Source: Peronospora farinosa | Taxonomy: Eukaryota > Oomycota > Peronosporomycetes > Peronosporales > Peronosporaceae | DNA: 64,000 nt | NCBI GenBank assembly: GCA_947646735.1 | Contig: CANTFK010000809.1 | Coordinates: 78,410 to 142,409, forward strand | Reading direction: 5' to 3' | Shown: positions 23,043 through 32,516 of the stretch, one piece after another | How the letters are laid out: every line of letters starts with the position of its first letter | How positions within the stretch are numbered: the first letter of the stretch is position 1 | The notes under the pieces: generated by a model | What the model saw: only the letters and a program-made list of their open reading frames with translations | The model's database searches: none | Told to the model about the DNA's origin: nothing | Program-made: the position numbers and the translations under genes

Positions 23043-24260
23043 ATGGGACATATGTCCCCATCATTTGAGGCGCCCGTCCTTGAGGGAGCATCTATGCTTC
23101 CTGCAAGCGAAGGTAAAACCTCGTCGTCTGCGCCTACGAGCGCAGCGACTAAGACTGAGCACTCTACTTCGAAAGGAGTAGTCGCGACTCAGTCAGATGT
23201 AACTTCTCAAGCTGATGTCTTGACAATTCATAATGGAGAGTCAGACTCAGTCGAGTGTGAGCTTAAAGCTCCACCAAGTACACCGTCGGCCTCACTAGCC
23301 CTCCGTCGCGAGGGCGGCTACGTGAGTGGTGGCTTGCCACCAATGCCTCCTCCATCTGAGTGGATGAACTCGGATGGGTCTAGTGCAGCGCTTTTGCAGC
23401 GTGCAACTATAGACGCTCATAAATTTTATAGCGTCTTTCCTTTGTGGAGAAAGCAGGGCAAAGCACTTGGTCGTGCTTTCCCAATTCCAGTCGTGCTGCG
23501 TTCTAACGAAACAGCCGACGACTATGAAGCTGAACTTCGGCGCTGTGTAACGTTGCATGTAGATGCAACGAAACAACGGTCGCAGCGAATCAGCTTCGCC
23601 ATGAAGCGTGCGCATGAAATTATGGGTGGTAAGCGACCCCCAATTGATTCTCGCCACGCTTCTTCTGCTAGTCCATCAGGACCTAGCAGAGCGAGTGCAG
23701 CTGGTGCTTCTGCTTGTAAGCAGCCACCAGCCCAGGCACGTCAACGCGTAAAGCGTCCACAGGCTCCCACGAGTCAAATCTCGTTGGGTAACCCTTCCAC
23801 TGGAGAAGGATTTGGAGCTTTCGCTTCACAAACCGGTGGGCCAACAGCCTTCCAACAAGGAAGCGCGTGTTCACATCCGTGTCCACCAACACAGGTGGCG
23901 CCCGATAGGAGTGGCGATTACGCCCACCTACTCGCGGCTGCTTACCCTGCTGCTGTTCAGTCGCAGGCTGAGTCCGCTGCGCTGAAGAGGCAGGTGACAG
24001 ATCTCGAGATTCAAGTCTCGCGACTGACCTCGGATCTGCGTGATGTGAGGGCGAGAGACCGTCAGGGGTATGACCGCCTGAAGACCCGTTTGGATATAAA
24101 TGAGCGACTGGTGATGAGAGACCCGCGTCAAGCGCGTAGTCCTCCTCGATCGCCGAGTCCTCTATCGCCTCGTTCGTATACGGGGATCCTCTCGGCTTCC
24201 TCGTCTCCTGATCGGCCGCAACGCTCGACTCACAGTCGACGTCACCATCGGTCTCGTTAG
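23043..24260 (+). CDS. Antisense accessory ORF of element A (405 aa, coiled coil)
   Basis: This uninterrupted 405-codon frame runs against the element. It starts at an ATG about 335 bp inside the LTR and ends over the integrase-chromodomain region of pol. I do not recognise a known domain. A conserved-looking block (FPLWRKQGKALGRAFPIP) lies at about residues 130-150. A Pro/Ala/Gln-rich middle follows, then a predicted coiled coil at about 309-355 (LKRQVTDLEIQVSRLTSDL). The tail is Ser/Arg/Pro-rich (SPPRSPSPLSPRS) and ends HSRRHHRSR, which may bind nucleic acid. The same frame is intact in element B (49637-50854), although the sense genes of both copies are broken. The function is unknown; it could be an accessory or regulatory protein of the element, or a chance open frame. 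Confidence 0.6.
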   Translation: MGHMSPSFEAPVLEGASMLPASEGKTSSSAPTSAATKTEHSTSKGVVATQSDVTSQADVLTIHNGESDSVECELKAPPSTPSASLALRREGGYVSGGLPPMPPPSEWMNSDGSSAALLQRATIDAHKFYSVFPLWRKQGKALGRAFPIPVVLRSNETADDYEAELRRCVTLHVDATKQRSQRISFAMKRAHEIMGGKRPPIDSRHASSASPSGPSRASAAGASACKQPPAQARQRVKRPQAPTSQISLGNPSTGEGFGAFASQTGGPTAFQQGSACSHPCPPTQVAPDRSGDYAHLLAAAYPAAVQSQAESAALKRQVTDLEIQVSRLTSDLRDVRARDRQGYDRLKTRLDINERLVMRDPRQARSPPRSPSPLSPRSYTGILSASSSPDRPQRSTHSRRHHRSR

Positions 24261-25525
24261 ACCGATGCGTATATGTGGTCGCTTCTGGATCCACATACCG
24301 TTTCAGACGACCCACGTAAATTACGGGGTGCGTCTTCATATACGGTGGGAGAGTGAGCCTATAATTTAGGTCTCCAACTTCTTCAACCACTGTAAAGGGC
24401 CCAATGAATCGGGGCAATAGCTTAGTAGTACCACCAGGTAGTACAGAAATTGCATGTTTAGGTAGGGTAGCAGTACTTAATAGCACTTTGTACCCAACAG
24501 TAAAGTGCTCATTGTTTTTGCGACCATACTGGTCTGCATATTGGTTTTGCTTGTCCTGTGCGCTTGCCATCGCGTCACGAACTTTACGTGTGATGGCTAA
24601 TCGCTCATCCACAAAGCGCTGAGCTTCTCTCACGCTTTTAGCACCCAGATCGCCTATGACACCTCCAAGAGGTCGTTCATGGTTCGACGCTGTTGATAAC
24701 ACTATATTGTCATCGTCAAGGAGCACTGACATTTCTTGCCGTGCCTCCTTTGTGACACCTATAGGTGTCGTGACCACTGCTAAATAAGCAGTGTCACTAG
24801 GGCAACCTTGGCCCTCTTTGGCATTCGCACCGAGCGAAGTGAGGGGCCCTCCGCTACTAAGACTCGGGCTGCGTACAAACGAGACTGGCGTTCGAGGATG
24901 GCTCAGTCCGTTAATATAAAACGGTGTTTCACCCGTACGGTGTTATCAACAGCGAGCTCCACGAATGGCAATTGCTTGATCCATTCATTAGGAGTCGCTT
25001 CTGTGCGCAATACATCTGCCACGACTCGATTGGCCCGTTCTGTTTGGCCATCGGTCTGGCGATGATCAGCAGGTGACATGTGGAGCTTGCTACCTAGCAA
25101 CCCAAACACATGTCGCCAAACCCCGACGTAAAACGCGGATACCGGTCCGATACTATTGACTCGAGCATCCCGTGTAGTCGATACACGTGATCCAGAAACA
25201 AGAGGGCAGCTCCTTTTCCTGAGATGTTGGTGCTACATGGTGCTTAATGCACCATCTCACTCAGTCTGTCTACAAATACGACGAGCGTCGTCCTGCCTTT
25301 ATGGTCAGGCGGTAAGCCAAACATGAAGTCCAAACTGACCGACTTCCAACATTCAGTTGGAATCAGCAGTGGGTTCAGTGGCGCACTGTTCGAAGGTGCA
25401 GGCTTTATGCGCTGACACTCTTCACAAGAGCGAATATAGTTGGCCACCCACCGATATAGGTAGGGCCACCAAAATTCCTCTGACACTCTTTTCACGGCCC
25501 AGATGCCCACTAGATGGAGCATCAT
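23683..25525 (-). pseudogene. Element A integrase and chromodomain, decayed
   Basis: Minus-strand pieces cover the integrase zinc region (CEECQRIKPAP near 25430), the start of the catalytic core (SLDFMFGLP), a later core block with TDGQTERANR near 25040, and the C-terminal GPF module (RFIGPFTVVEEV near 24400). A chromodomain follows (LLQWKGYPTRFDSWEPVD near 23800). Stops and shifts break the core around 24800-25250. The final stretch of 364 codons from integrase C-terminus to chromodomain is open. The chromodomain would steer insertion to modified chromatin in a working element. Codons here are shared with the plus-strand accessory frame over 23683-24260. Confidence 0.85.
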
Positions 25526-25708
25526 GTCACTCGTGAAGTATCATCAGCTTGAGATCTGTACATAGATTCTCAAGGGATCACAAGGTGACAGCTGATGACA
25601 TAGTAGGCCATCACTGCAACTAAAGCGATTTAGTTTCGCTTTGAGGTGCGAAGGATGGGTAACCTTTCGTCCACCAAAATGATCAAACAGTAGGCGACAA
25701 TGTTCGTC

Positions 25709-27032
25709 CTAACTGTAACACTCCTTGATATCGGAGGCCATTGAGCTCGTCACATGGTAGGCCTTCATGGCTTCCAGTGTTGACGACTCAACTTGTGCTT
25801 TAGCACGAGACACACTTTCCTGGTGTCTTGCCTCGAAGTCTGGTCTGCGCGATAACGCGTCAGACAAGACATTCGACTTACCCGGCTTATATTCAACTTT
25901 ATAATTAGATTCAGAGAAGAATGTTAGCCATCTCGCCATTCTCGGCGAGAGATGCGGTGAATTTATAGCGGTACGCAGTGATGCGTGATCCGTATAAACA
26001 ACAAAAGGCTCGGTGCCCAAGAGGTGCACACGAAACTTTACAGGGGCATACTTAATTGAAAATAGCTTCTTGTCATGCACAAGGTAATTAAGTTCTGCGG
26101 ATTTTAAAAGACGAAACAGATACAAAATGACACGGTCAATGCCTCTGTCATCCTTCTGCATGAGCGCGCTGCCGATTGCAAAATTGCTTGCGTCGCAAAC
26201 GACGCTAAAGGGCTTATCCGCGTCTGGCAATGCCAAGACCGGTGCCTCTACAATAGATTGCTTCACTGATGTGAACGCATCCTCTTGTTCCTTTGACCAA
26301 GCTCATTCTGCATCCTTTTTTAGAAGGTCAGACAATGGCTTAGTTCGCTCCGCATAATTCTTGCTGTACTTATGCAAGTAATTAGCGAGCCCAAGGAATG
26401 TGCGCAGGTCCTTCACATTACGTGGGACTGTTCATTCCTTGATAGCCTTTACCTTTTCTGGGTCTGCTCGTACACCATGTGTACCCACTATGCATCCTGG
26501 CACTGGTATCTCGGGGACCCCTATTACGCACTTTTGCAAGTTCACGTATAATTGGGCGTCACCCAAAATCTGCAACACAGCGTCTAAATGACGCTTGTGC
26601 GACTCTATCGCGCTCAGACCGTCCTCCGCCCTACTATGCACGAATACATCGTCAAAGTAATGGGGCGCGTAGGCACGGTGCTGACGCATCACGTGAGCCA
26701 CTATTCGGTTGAATGTTGCCGGAGCATTTTTCAACCCCTTGTGGCATCACAAGCCACTCCACAGCATACCGCTTGGGGTGCTTACTGCCGTTTTGGCTAC
26801 ATCAGTATCTATCACAAAAGCTTGATAGTAGCCATCCTTCAGATCCAACGCGGAAAAGATAGTTGACTTTTCCATTGAGTTAAACAAGACATCTTTCCGC
26901 GGGATTGGCGTTTGCGCCGGTATGGTGGCCGTGTCTAGCTTATTATAAGCATGAACCACGCGCCATCCACCTGTTGATTTACGCACACAGAAGGTCGGGC
27001 TGCAGTGAAGCGAATTGCCCTCACGTATGTGG
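25709..27032 (-). pseudogene. Element A reverse transcriptase and RNase H, decayed
   Basis: The minus-strand reverse transcriptase starts at its fingers region (HCSPTFCVRK) and includes HYFDDVFVHS, with the catalytic DD pair. The RNase H has CDASNFAIGSAL and TDHASLRTA. In-frame TGA codons at 26432-26434 and 26303-26305 stand where related Gypsy elements have Trp. The same two stops occur in element B. The piece is cut off on its N-terminal side by a junction at about 27032. Confidence 0.88.
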
Positions 27033-28508
27033 TAAAGTCGATTGGAAATATGGATCACGTACATGTTATGGATCATAATATAAAAAGATATCTGATTACA
27101 ATGTGGGATCGATCTGGTTTTATCGGATCGACTAGTCGATCGCCAGAATTATTTGATTATAATATGGAATCGATTCGGTTTTATTGCATCGATCATTATT
27201 ACCAGAGTAATTTGAATATACTATGGGATTGATCCGGTTTTATCAGATCAATCAATCGATCGTCTATGATTGTTACGGGACAAGTGAAGATTACGACTAC
27301 ATATCAACCTTTTACTCTTGATTACGATCGTATCTGCGACCATAATTGACTATAATCGATCTCACTTTGCGATCGTAACTGGTTACAATCGATCGTACCC
27401 GCGATCGTAATCTCGGTCGAGCCAATCGATATGGATGCACCTGCGATCAGATCGACATGGATACAAATACGATCACATTGACATCGTAACCAAGAGTAAG
27501 ATCGCGGCTGTATTGGAGTCGGCACATATCGAGATCTGATTTTTTTCGGAAAGGTAGACACGTGACAGAAGACCCTGGTATACAGATAGGCAGTATCGTA
27601 GGTTTTAGTACTTAATTGGTTAACTTTAAACATAGTTTCTTTTAATTCTAACTACGCACGCAGACTTCTCTTCTGGGTGGGATATTTTTGGCCCCCTCAA
27701 CGATCAAAAGCTTCGGCTACCCTACTTAAACGTATATCTATGGATTTTTTGGCCAGGGATTACAAGATTTCTCACGAACAAAATTCGCCTGCAATTGGAC
27801 GCAGTATAACGTAAAGGATAAGGTAAAAGATCGCAAGACGGCTCAAGTGGTCAGAAGGTCAAGTGTATCAAGTGGATCGAGTATCTACATTTATGGACAA
27901 GACGGTCTCAAGAGAGATCAGAGCGACTCATATAGAGTGCCCCAAGTAACCCTCAATCGCATGAAGATTTTCGCGAGATCGAAACCCCAAGCAGTCCCAA
28001 CCACGGTCAAGTTTAGCATCAACTTAAGTACACCGAGAAGAGTGCAACCCGCCCAACCGACGGGTACACAAGGTAAGGAAGGCTTTGCACACGAAATCGG
28101 GTGCCCATCCGATAGTCGGTAGGCCGGGCGTCAGTGAATAGTCGGAATTACATCAGCAATTTCTGTGAAATTCACATCGTCACATACCATTAGGAAGCAC
28201 TAAACGGCTCGATCCTGAATTGCGAAGGTGGTGATATCACAGACAGCGTCAATATCAACGAGCAAGAGCCGTAAAGAATGATCTCGAAAGAGCGCGACCC
28301 GAGATCGTGTCGATCAGCATAATGTCGATCAAGAACTACATGGGATCGAGCAAAGAGCGCAAGTGGGTTTTATTTGGATCGAGTGAAGATCGATCATGCA
28401 TGCAAGTTAGCACACATGTGGCATGGACCGTTTCGATTCGCAGAGTTGTGTAAAGAGCAATCCGTGCGTTTCGAGATCGAAGGCATGCCATATCATTTTA
28501 GAGGTTGA
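27033..28508 (+). mobile_element. Relic F: internally deleted C-type Gypsy element
   Basis: The stretch 27640-28140 matches the end of element C's LTR in order: GTGGGATATTTTTGGCCCCC, GAGTGCAACCCGCC, a CCGACGGGTACACAAGG block and a CGATAGTCGG block. The stretch 28371-28508 then encodes the integrase C-terminal segment (YLDRVK, LAHMWHGPFRF) and stops at 28506. Everything between is missing, so gag and most of pol were deleted. The part before 27640 is a GATC-rich repeat region that could be this relic's U3. Confidence 0.7.
27094..27273. repeat. 60-bp tandem repeat, three imperfect units
   Basis: Three units of exactly 60 bp start at 27094, 27154 and 27214. Each opens with a GATTA/GAATA...ATGGGATCGAT-like block followed by CGGTTTTAT. 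They are rich in GATC and CGATCG. A second, looser set of GATCGTAAC-like repeats continues to about 27420. Confidence 0.8.
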
Positions 28509-28519
28509 ACAAAAAGGAC

Positions 28520-28703
28520 ACACAATTTAGATGCAAAAGAGAGAGTTGTATTTGTTTCGTTATTCCTCTAGCTAGCTTAAAGTCTATATAATAGGATAAA
28601 TCATATAATGAAACCCCACACAGTTGCTCGGCGTAAACATGATTATCCACAATCAGTCTGTACCAATTTCATGGATTATTATCTTGAGGCTTGCTTTTTA
28701 ACA
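28520..28703 (-). repeat. Probable 3' LTR of the minus-strand Copia element
   Basis: On the minus strand a short purine tract GAGGAGAAG (28704-28712) is followed by TGTTAAAAAGCAAGCC, a plausible Copia LTR start. It lies about 60 bp after the Copia stop codon. The far end cannot be fixed, and no second copy is in the window. Confidence 0.4.
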
Positions 28704-28774
28704 CTTCTCCTCGTCGACACTGTCCTTGACATAACACTTGATCCTTGCTCTGTCATCGTCTACATTCAATCAAT

Positions 28775-28850
28775 TTATTTTAAACCGATCACTTGGCGCA
28801 ATTCATCCAATCTTGGTGCAACCAATGTGTGATGAAGTGTAATTTTGATA
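28775..28850 (-). pseudogene. Copia element C-terminus (minus strand), cut off by element C
   Basis: On the minus strand this encodes LVAPRLDELRQVIGLK and a stop, the usual end of an oomycete Copia RNase H region. The upstream part of the same frame lies on the far side of element C (41078-41775), so this is the distal end of one interrupted Copia polyprotein. Confidence 0.72.
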
Positions 28851-29011
28851 TGAAGTGCTAATTTTGTGATATGAAGGTCCCGGACTCCAGTTGGATTCAG
28901 AGTATAGGCCGTGGGTCAGGGACAGGGGACCAGAGAGACAGGGGCCTCGAAGGGGAGCGACCGTTGGTGGAGGACAATCCGCAGGATCCGCCGAAGAAAA
29001 ATCAGTATCAG

Positions 29012-29031
29012 GGTACCGGTTAACCGGTACC
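29012..29031. repeat. Perfect 20-bp palindrome in element C LTR
   Basis: GGTACCGGTTAACCGGTACC is its own reverse complement. It recurs at 40094-40113 in the 3' LTR. It could be a protein-binding site in U3; no partner is known. Confidence 0.9.
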
Positions 29032-29056
29032 AAAGGGAGTTGATCATGGCCGCTCA

Positions 29057-29282
29057 TTGATCGACCTGGCCCCTCGTTGGTAGACCCGGGTCCCTCATTG
29101 GTCGACCCGGTCCCTCATCGGTCGACCTGGGTCCCTCATTGGTAGACCTGGGTCCCTCATTGGTAGACCCGGTCCCTCGTTGGTCGACCCGGTCCCTCAT
29201 CGGTCGACCTCGGCCCCTCTTTGGTCGACCCGGTCCCTCATTGGTAGACCTGGGTCCCTCATCAGTCGACCTCGGCCCCTCG
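29057..29282. repeat. Eleven-unit tandem repeat in element C 5' LTR
   Basis: Eleven units of 20-22 bp follow the pattern TTGGTCGACCCGGTCCCTCA, with variation in GTCGAC/GTAGAC and CCGG/TGGG. The array lies in the probable U3 part of the LTR, where such repeats often act as promoter or enhancer elements; that role is inferred. Confidence 0.88.
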
Positions 29283-29993
29283 GGGTTCAGCCACTCCTGA
29301 CCAGTTAATACAAGGATCAGACTAGTCGACGCAAGGAATCAGAGCTTCAGGCAAGGATAGAGTAAAGGAGGTAAAAGGATAGGACTATATTAAATACTAC
29401 TCAATTTGCGATCTACGTGGCACGACTCCGTCACCCAAGAAGGACTTGTTCTAAGTTACTCACTGTTCCGGGAAGGGATATATTTTGGCCCCCCGTCGAA
29501 GACAGTTGTGTAGCGAAGTTCAAGGGCGAATAGAGCTCCAGGATATATTTGGCCTGTGAGCTCGTTCGAGTAGCAACACCCCCCCCCCCAAGACCCGCTA
29601 TCGGAAGCGGTCTCCCTCACCTCAAGGTCCGGGAGCAACGTAAAGGTCAGGTGGTTAATACCCCTGAAACAAGAAGGAAAAGGCCAGGGACGACAAGCGC
29701 CCCTGAAGAATTTGGCTCTAAGTCCACTCTCGACAAGGTCGATCGAGTGGCCACCTACCGGCCCACCGAGTGAAGCATATCCACTCGAGGCCACCCCCAG
29801 GTCTACCTCCCTCAAGGCAGACATCTACATCGTCACCAAGTCCTCCGAAGAGTGCAACCCGCCAGCCGACGGGTACACAAGGTGAGAGAAGGTTCATACG
29901 CGGCATCGGGGTACCCCCTCCGACAGTCGGCAGTCCGGCACAGTGAGTGGTTTGGGGTCTCATCATACAATTTTGAGAACCCACTCCACCACA

Positions 29994-31160
29994 ATGGTGC
30001 GCGTGCCCGGATCTTCGGAAGACGCGGGATTTCACCGCGAGTCCCAAGATGATAAAGATGTTCATGTCAAGAAGGAGCACAAGACCGAAGAGTCACGGGA
30101 AGACCGATCGCCAGTGACTCAAGAAGAAACAAACAAAGGATCGAAGGACCGACCGGGCCTTGGGAGGGGCCCGGTCAACATGGTCGAGGTTGAATTCATT
30201 GAAGAAAAACCTAAATACCCTCCCCATGTCCTCGTTGAGGACACCTTGGGTCATGACGCCTATCATGATCCAGAGGACCATCAGCCGACGGTGAAAACCG
30301 AGAGGCTAAGGTCCCCAAAAAAACAACAAAACAAGATCGCACAATCCAAGCCGACGAAGTTCCGGATGAAGGCACCCGGAAACACCAAGTCGATAGGCCC
30401 CGAGAAGGCAGGACTGGCGTCATGGACAGACGCTGATGTCACGAGGGCCTACCACCAACGCAAGCTGAACGCGTTCCTGGAGAGCGACCCCGTCGCGAAG
30501 ATCCTGGATATCCGGCAGCTGGGTCAACTCACTGGGCCGGTGTCGACCCTGCCACGGCTGCACTCCGTCACGGACGCGATCACAGCGCTGGTCACCATGC
30601 TTCGTGAAGCGAACATGGTCGCAGGCCGGTTCGACCCGGACGACCTGCTATCCCTGGGGTTCGACAGAATCACAACAACGTTAGAGCACATGCACAAGCG
30701 TCTGTCGATCCTGGTGGGTACCACACCAGCAACGGAACACCCACCTCTGGTGACACCTACACACAAGCGGTCCAACAAAAGCCAGATGACGCTTCAGGAC
30801 ATCACGGTGGGTCCCCACATGTACGGAGCCGCCGGCCACCCGGGGTCGAATCAAGACCCATCTCAACACCGAATACCAAGCGGCCAGAGGGAAGCAGCAC
30901 CGTGGTCCCCAGGATCGTCCTCAGCTGGGTCGGTCACTAGGATGCCCCTAGGCCCTACTGGAGCGGCGCTGCTCCAGGCCCGAGCGCGCAGCGCGGAGCA
31001 GGGACCAAGTGGTCTTGAAACGGCGACGCGTGGCAAGAATGAAAATCATTCCGATTTTCAGCCAATGGGAAATCAGCAAGGAAAAAAGATGGAATTTGCT
31101 CTGCCCCGTGACGAAGATGCTGGGGGGGAAGGACCTACCTACCCGGTAGGTGATCTGTAG
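29994..31160 (+). CDS. Element C first gag ORF (388 aa), unknown N-terminal protein
   Basis: The first ATG (MVRVPGSSEDAG) comes immediately after the LTR, so the first codons overlap the tRNA primer-binding site. The protein is charged and partly disordered, Lys/Glu-rich at first, then with a helical segment (about residues 160-250, AYHQRKLNAFLESDP). No known domain is recognised. It ends in TAG at 31158-31160. The same frame continues open on the far side into the gag ORF at 31179, so the two may form one protein interrupted by a stop codon, or one translated by readthrough. The same start (MVRVPGSS) is preserved in relic D at 54503. Confidence 0.7.
   Translation: MVRVPGSSEDAGFHRESQDDKDVHVKKEHKTEESREDRSPVTQEETNKGSKDRPGLGRGPVNMVEVEFIEEKPKYPPHVLVEDTLGHDAYHDPEDHQPTVKTERLRSPKKQQNKIAQSKPTKFRMKAPGNTKSIGPEKAGLASWTDADVTRAYHQRKLNAFLESDPVAKILDIRQLGQLTGPVSTLPRLHSVTDAITALVTMLREANMVAGRFDPDDLLSLGFDRITTTLEHMHKRLSILVGTTPATEHPPLVTPTHKRSNKSQMTLQDITVGPHMYGAAGHPGSNQDPSQHRIPSGQREAAPWSPGSSSAGSVTRMPLGPTGAALLQARARSAEQGPSGLETATRGKNENHSDFQPMGNQQGKKMEFALPRDEDAGGEGPTYPVGDL
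29995..30012 (+). other. Primer-binding site of element C
   Basis: TGGTGCGCGTGCCCGGAT starts one base after the LTR. Its reverse complement ends in CCA, as a tRNA 3' end should, and includes a CCGGGCA stretch that fits a T-stem/acceptor junction. The tRNA identity was not determined. Confidence 0.75.
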
Positions 31161-31178
31161 ACCCTCTTCGACGCGGCG

Positions 31179-32516
31179 ATGGCAAGATTTTTGAATGAAC
31201 GTCAAGTACCGCGGGCACACCCTAACGGGAGTGTAGCAGGAGGAAGACCAGAGGCGCAAAGAACGACCGCTAACCACGACCAGCATCTAGGCATACAAAT
31301 GCCAAGAGGCCACATGATGACCGACGTCGATATGGAATCCGTCGGTTCCTGTGAATTCGACCCTGACAACATGGATTTGAGGGGACCTCAGTCGATGATG
31401 GCGAACGCAGCGCTGGGACAGATGCCAAATATGGTCCCTCGCATCAAACTATCGGCGACCTCGGACCTTAAAGAATTTCATGGAAGAGACCAAGACGAAG
31501 TCAGAGCGCGCAGCTGGGTGTCGACGGTCAAGACAGCATTTATAAGAGACCAAGCACCAGATGATGAACGATGTCTCGTTTTTGGAGGATTGCTGACTGG
31601 ACCGGCACAGAATTGGTACCGTCAACTGGGTCGCTCAGTCCGAGGAAACTGGAAGGACTTAATCCAAGAGTTCATGATTCGTTTCTGTGGTACGGGGGTG
31701 CCGGTCGCCCGCCAGTACTACCACGCGAAGAAAAGATCGGAAGAGACCCCGCTGGATTATCTGTACCGCCTGAATGTGCTTGGACTCAGGGCGAAGATGA
31801 AGATTAAGGATGGGTCGCCCAAGATTCAGAAGGATCACGTCGATCACTACATTTTGACGGTGGACGACCCAGAGCTAGCAGACAAGTTGACTATGCTGCG
31901 TCTGGCGGACGTGGAAGAATTGGAGGAAGTATTGACAGCATGTCAGCGGACGAAGGCAAGACGAGGCAAGATGCTGTTTGGATCAAACAAGTTTCGTCAG
32001 AAGGCACCGGCACTACCCGAGAGGCCGAGAGATCTAAATCGCCGCTCCATACATGCAGTACGGACGCCCCTGGAAGACTCGAGCTCTGAAGATTCCAGTC
32101 CAGACTCCTCGGAGAATGAGGGAGATCTTAGACGAGTCTACCTTATGGAGAAGGAAGCGGGGAGGGATCCAAGTGTGAGGTTCTCAAAGAATCTACCGAC
32201 TAGGGAGGCCGACCAACATCGCCAGGCGGTAGACCAGCGACCCGGCCCATCATCAGCGACCCCAAACACGAGATGTGCATATTGCGGGTCCAAGAAACAT
32301 GGAGATCTGAATTGCTGGAAAAGATTGACCTGCGACCGCTGTGGAAGGAAAGGTCACCCGTCTGACCGCTGCCTGTTTGTATGCCGGGGTTGTGGAGAGA
32401 TTCACGAGATTGGGAAGTGCCAGATGGAGGAGTTCTATAATTTGTTCCGTCAATGGTACAACCCAGCCAAGCACGCAGGGATGTTCCCGGAGAAACTCGA
32501 GAAGATGGCAAATTAG
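31179..32516 (+). CDS. Element C Gag with zinc knuckles
   Basis: The 445-codon frame starts at an ATG (MARFLNERQVPR) and is in phase with the preceding ORF. Residues about 90-260 form the retrotransposon Gag capsid domain (FHGRDQDEVRARSWV, GLLTGPAQNWYRQL, FMIRFCG). A Ser/Asp/Glu-rich linker follows. Three zinc-knuckle-like motifs lie near the C-terminus: CAYCGSKKHGDLNC and CDRCGRKGHPSDRC (both CX2CX4HX4C), and CRGCGEIHEIGKC, one residue short. Gag would form the virus-like particle and bind the element RNA. It ends at TAG 32514-32516 and overlaps the protease frame by about 60 bases in the -1 phase. That fits -1 frameshifting, but I see no canonical slippery heptamer. Confidence 0.9.
   Translation: MARFLNERQVPRAHPNGSVAGGRPEAQRTTANHDQHLGIQMPRGHMMTDVDMESVGSCEFDPDNMDLRGPQSMMANAALGQMPNMVPRIKLSATSDLKEFHGRDQDEVRARSWVSTVKTAFIRDQAPDDERCLVFGGLLTGPAQNWYRQLGRSVRGNWKDLIQEFMIRFCGTGVPVARQYYHAKKRSEETPLDYLYRLNVLGLRAKMKIKDGSPKIQKDHVDHYILTVDDPELADKLTMLRLADVEELEEVLTACQRTKARRGKMLFGSNKFRQKAPALPERPRDLNRRSIHAVRTPLEDSSSEDSSPDSSENEGDLRRVYLMEKEAGRDPSVRFSKNLPTREADQHRQAVDQRPGPSSATPNTRCAYCGSKKHGDLNCWKRLTCDRCGRKGHPSDRCLFVCRGCGEIHEIGKCQMEEFYNLFRQWYNPAKHAGMFPEKLEKMAN

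Larger units (their letters stand above)
22095..27032 (-). mobile_element. Element A: 5'-truncated Gypsy retrotransposon
   Basis: Read on the minus strand, the element has decayed reverse transcriptase, RNase H, integrase and chromodomain, then a plus-strand accessory frame, a polypurine tract and a 613-bp 3' LTR. It ends abruptly near 27032, inside the start of the reverse transcriptase; gag, protease and the 5' LTR are missing. It matches 46866-51803 of element B in inverted orientation at very high identity, and it shares several disabling mutations with B. Confidence 0.85.
28851..29993 (+). repeat. 5' LTR of element C
   Basis: It starts TGAAGTGCTAATTTTGTG and ends CTCCACCACA. It matches 39933-41077. 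An 18-bp variant of its first bases precedes it (TGAAGTGTAATTTTGATA, from 28833), so the true left end may lie slightly further left. Confidence 0.9.

Noticed and set aside
27033..28850. Possible host gene in the gap between elements A and C
   Set aside because: The only coding signal is the integrase C-terminal relic at 28371-28508 and the Copia end at 28775-28850.
29057..29282. Regular 20-22 bp repeats resembling a CRISPR-like array
   Set aside because: The units are directly adjacent with no unique spacers, and they lie in both LTRs of a retrotransposon in a eukaryote.
29456..30080. Minus-strand frames of about 120 codons within the element C 5' LTR and leader, repeated in the 3' LTR
   Set aside because: They lie in LTR and gag leader, show no domain, and differ between the two copies because of the C-run length.
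32453..32516. Canonical -1 frameshift heptamer in the Gag/protease overlap of element C
   Set aside because: The overlap fits a -1 shift, but I see no X-XXY-YYZ heptamer, so no site is called.
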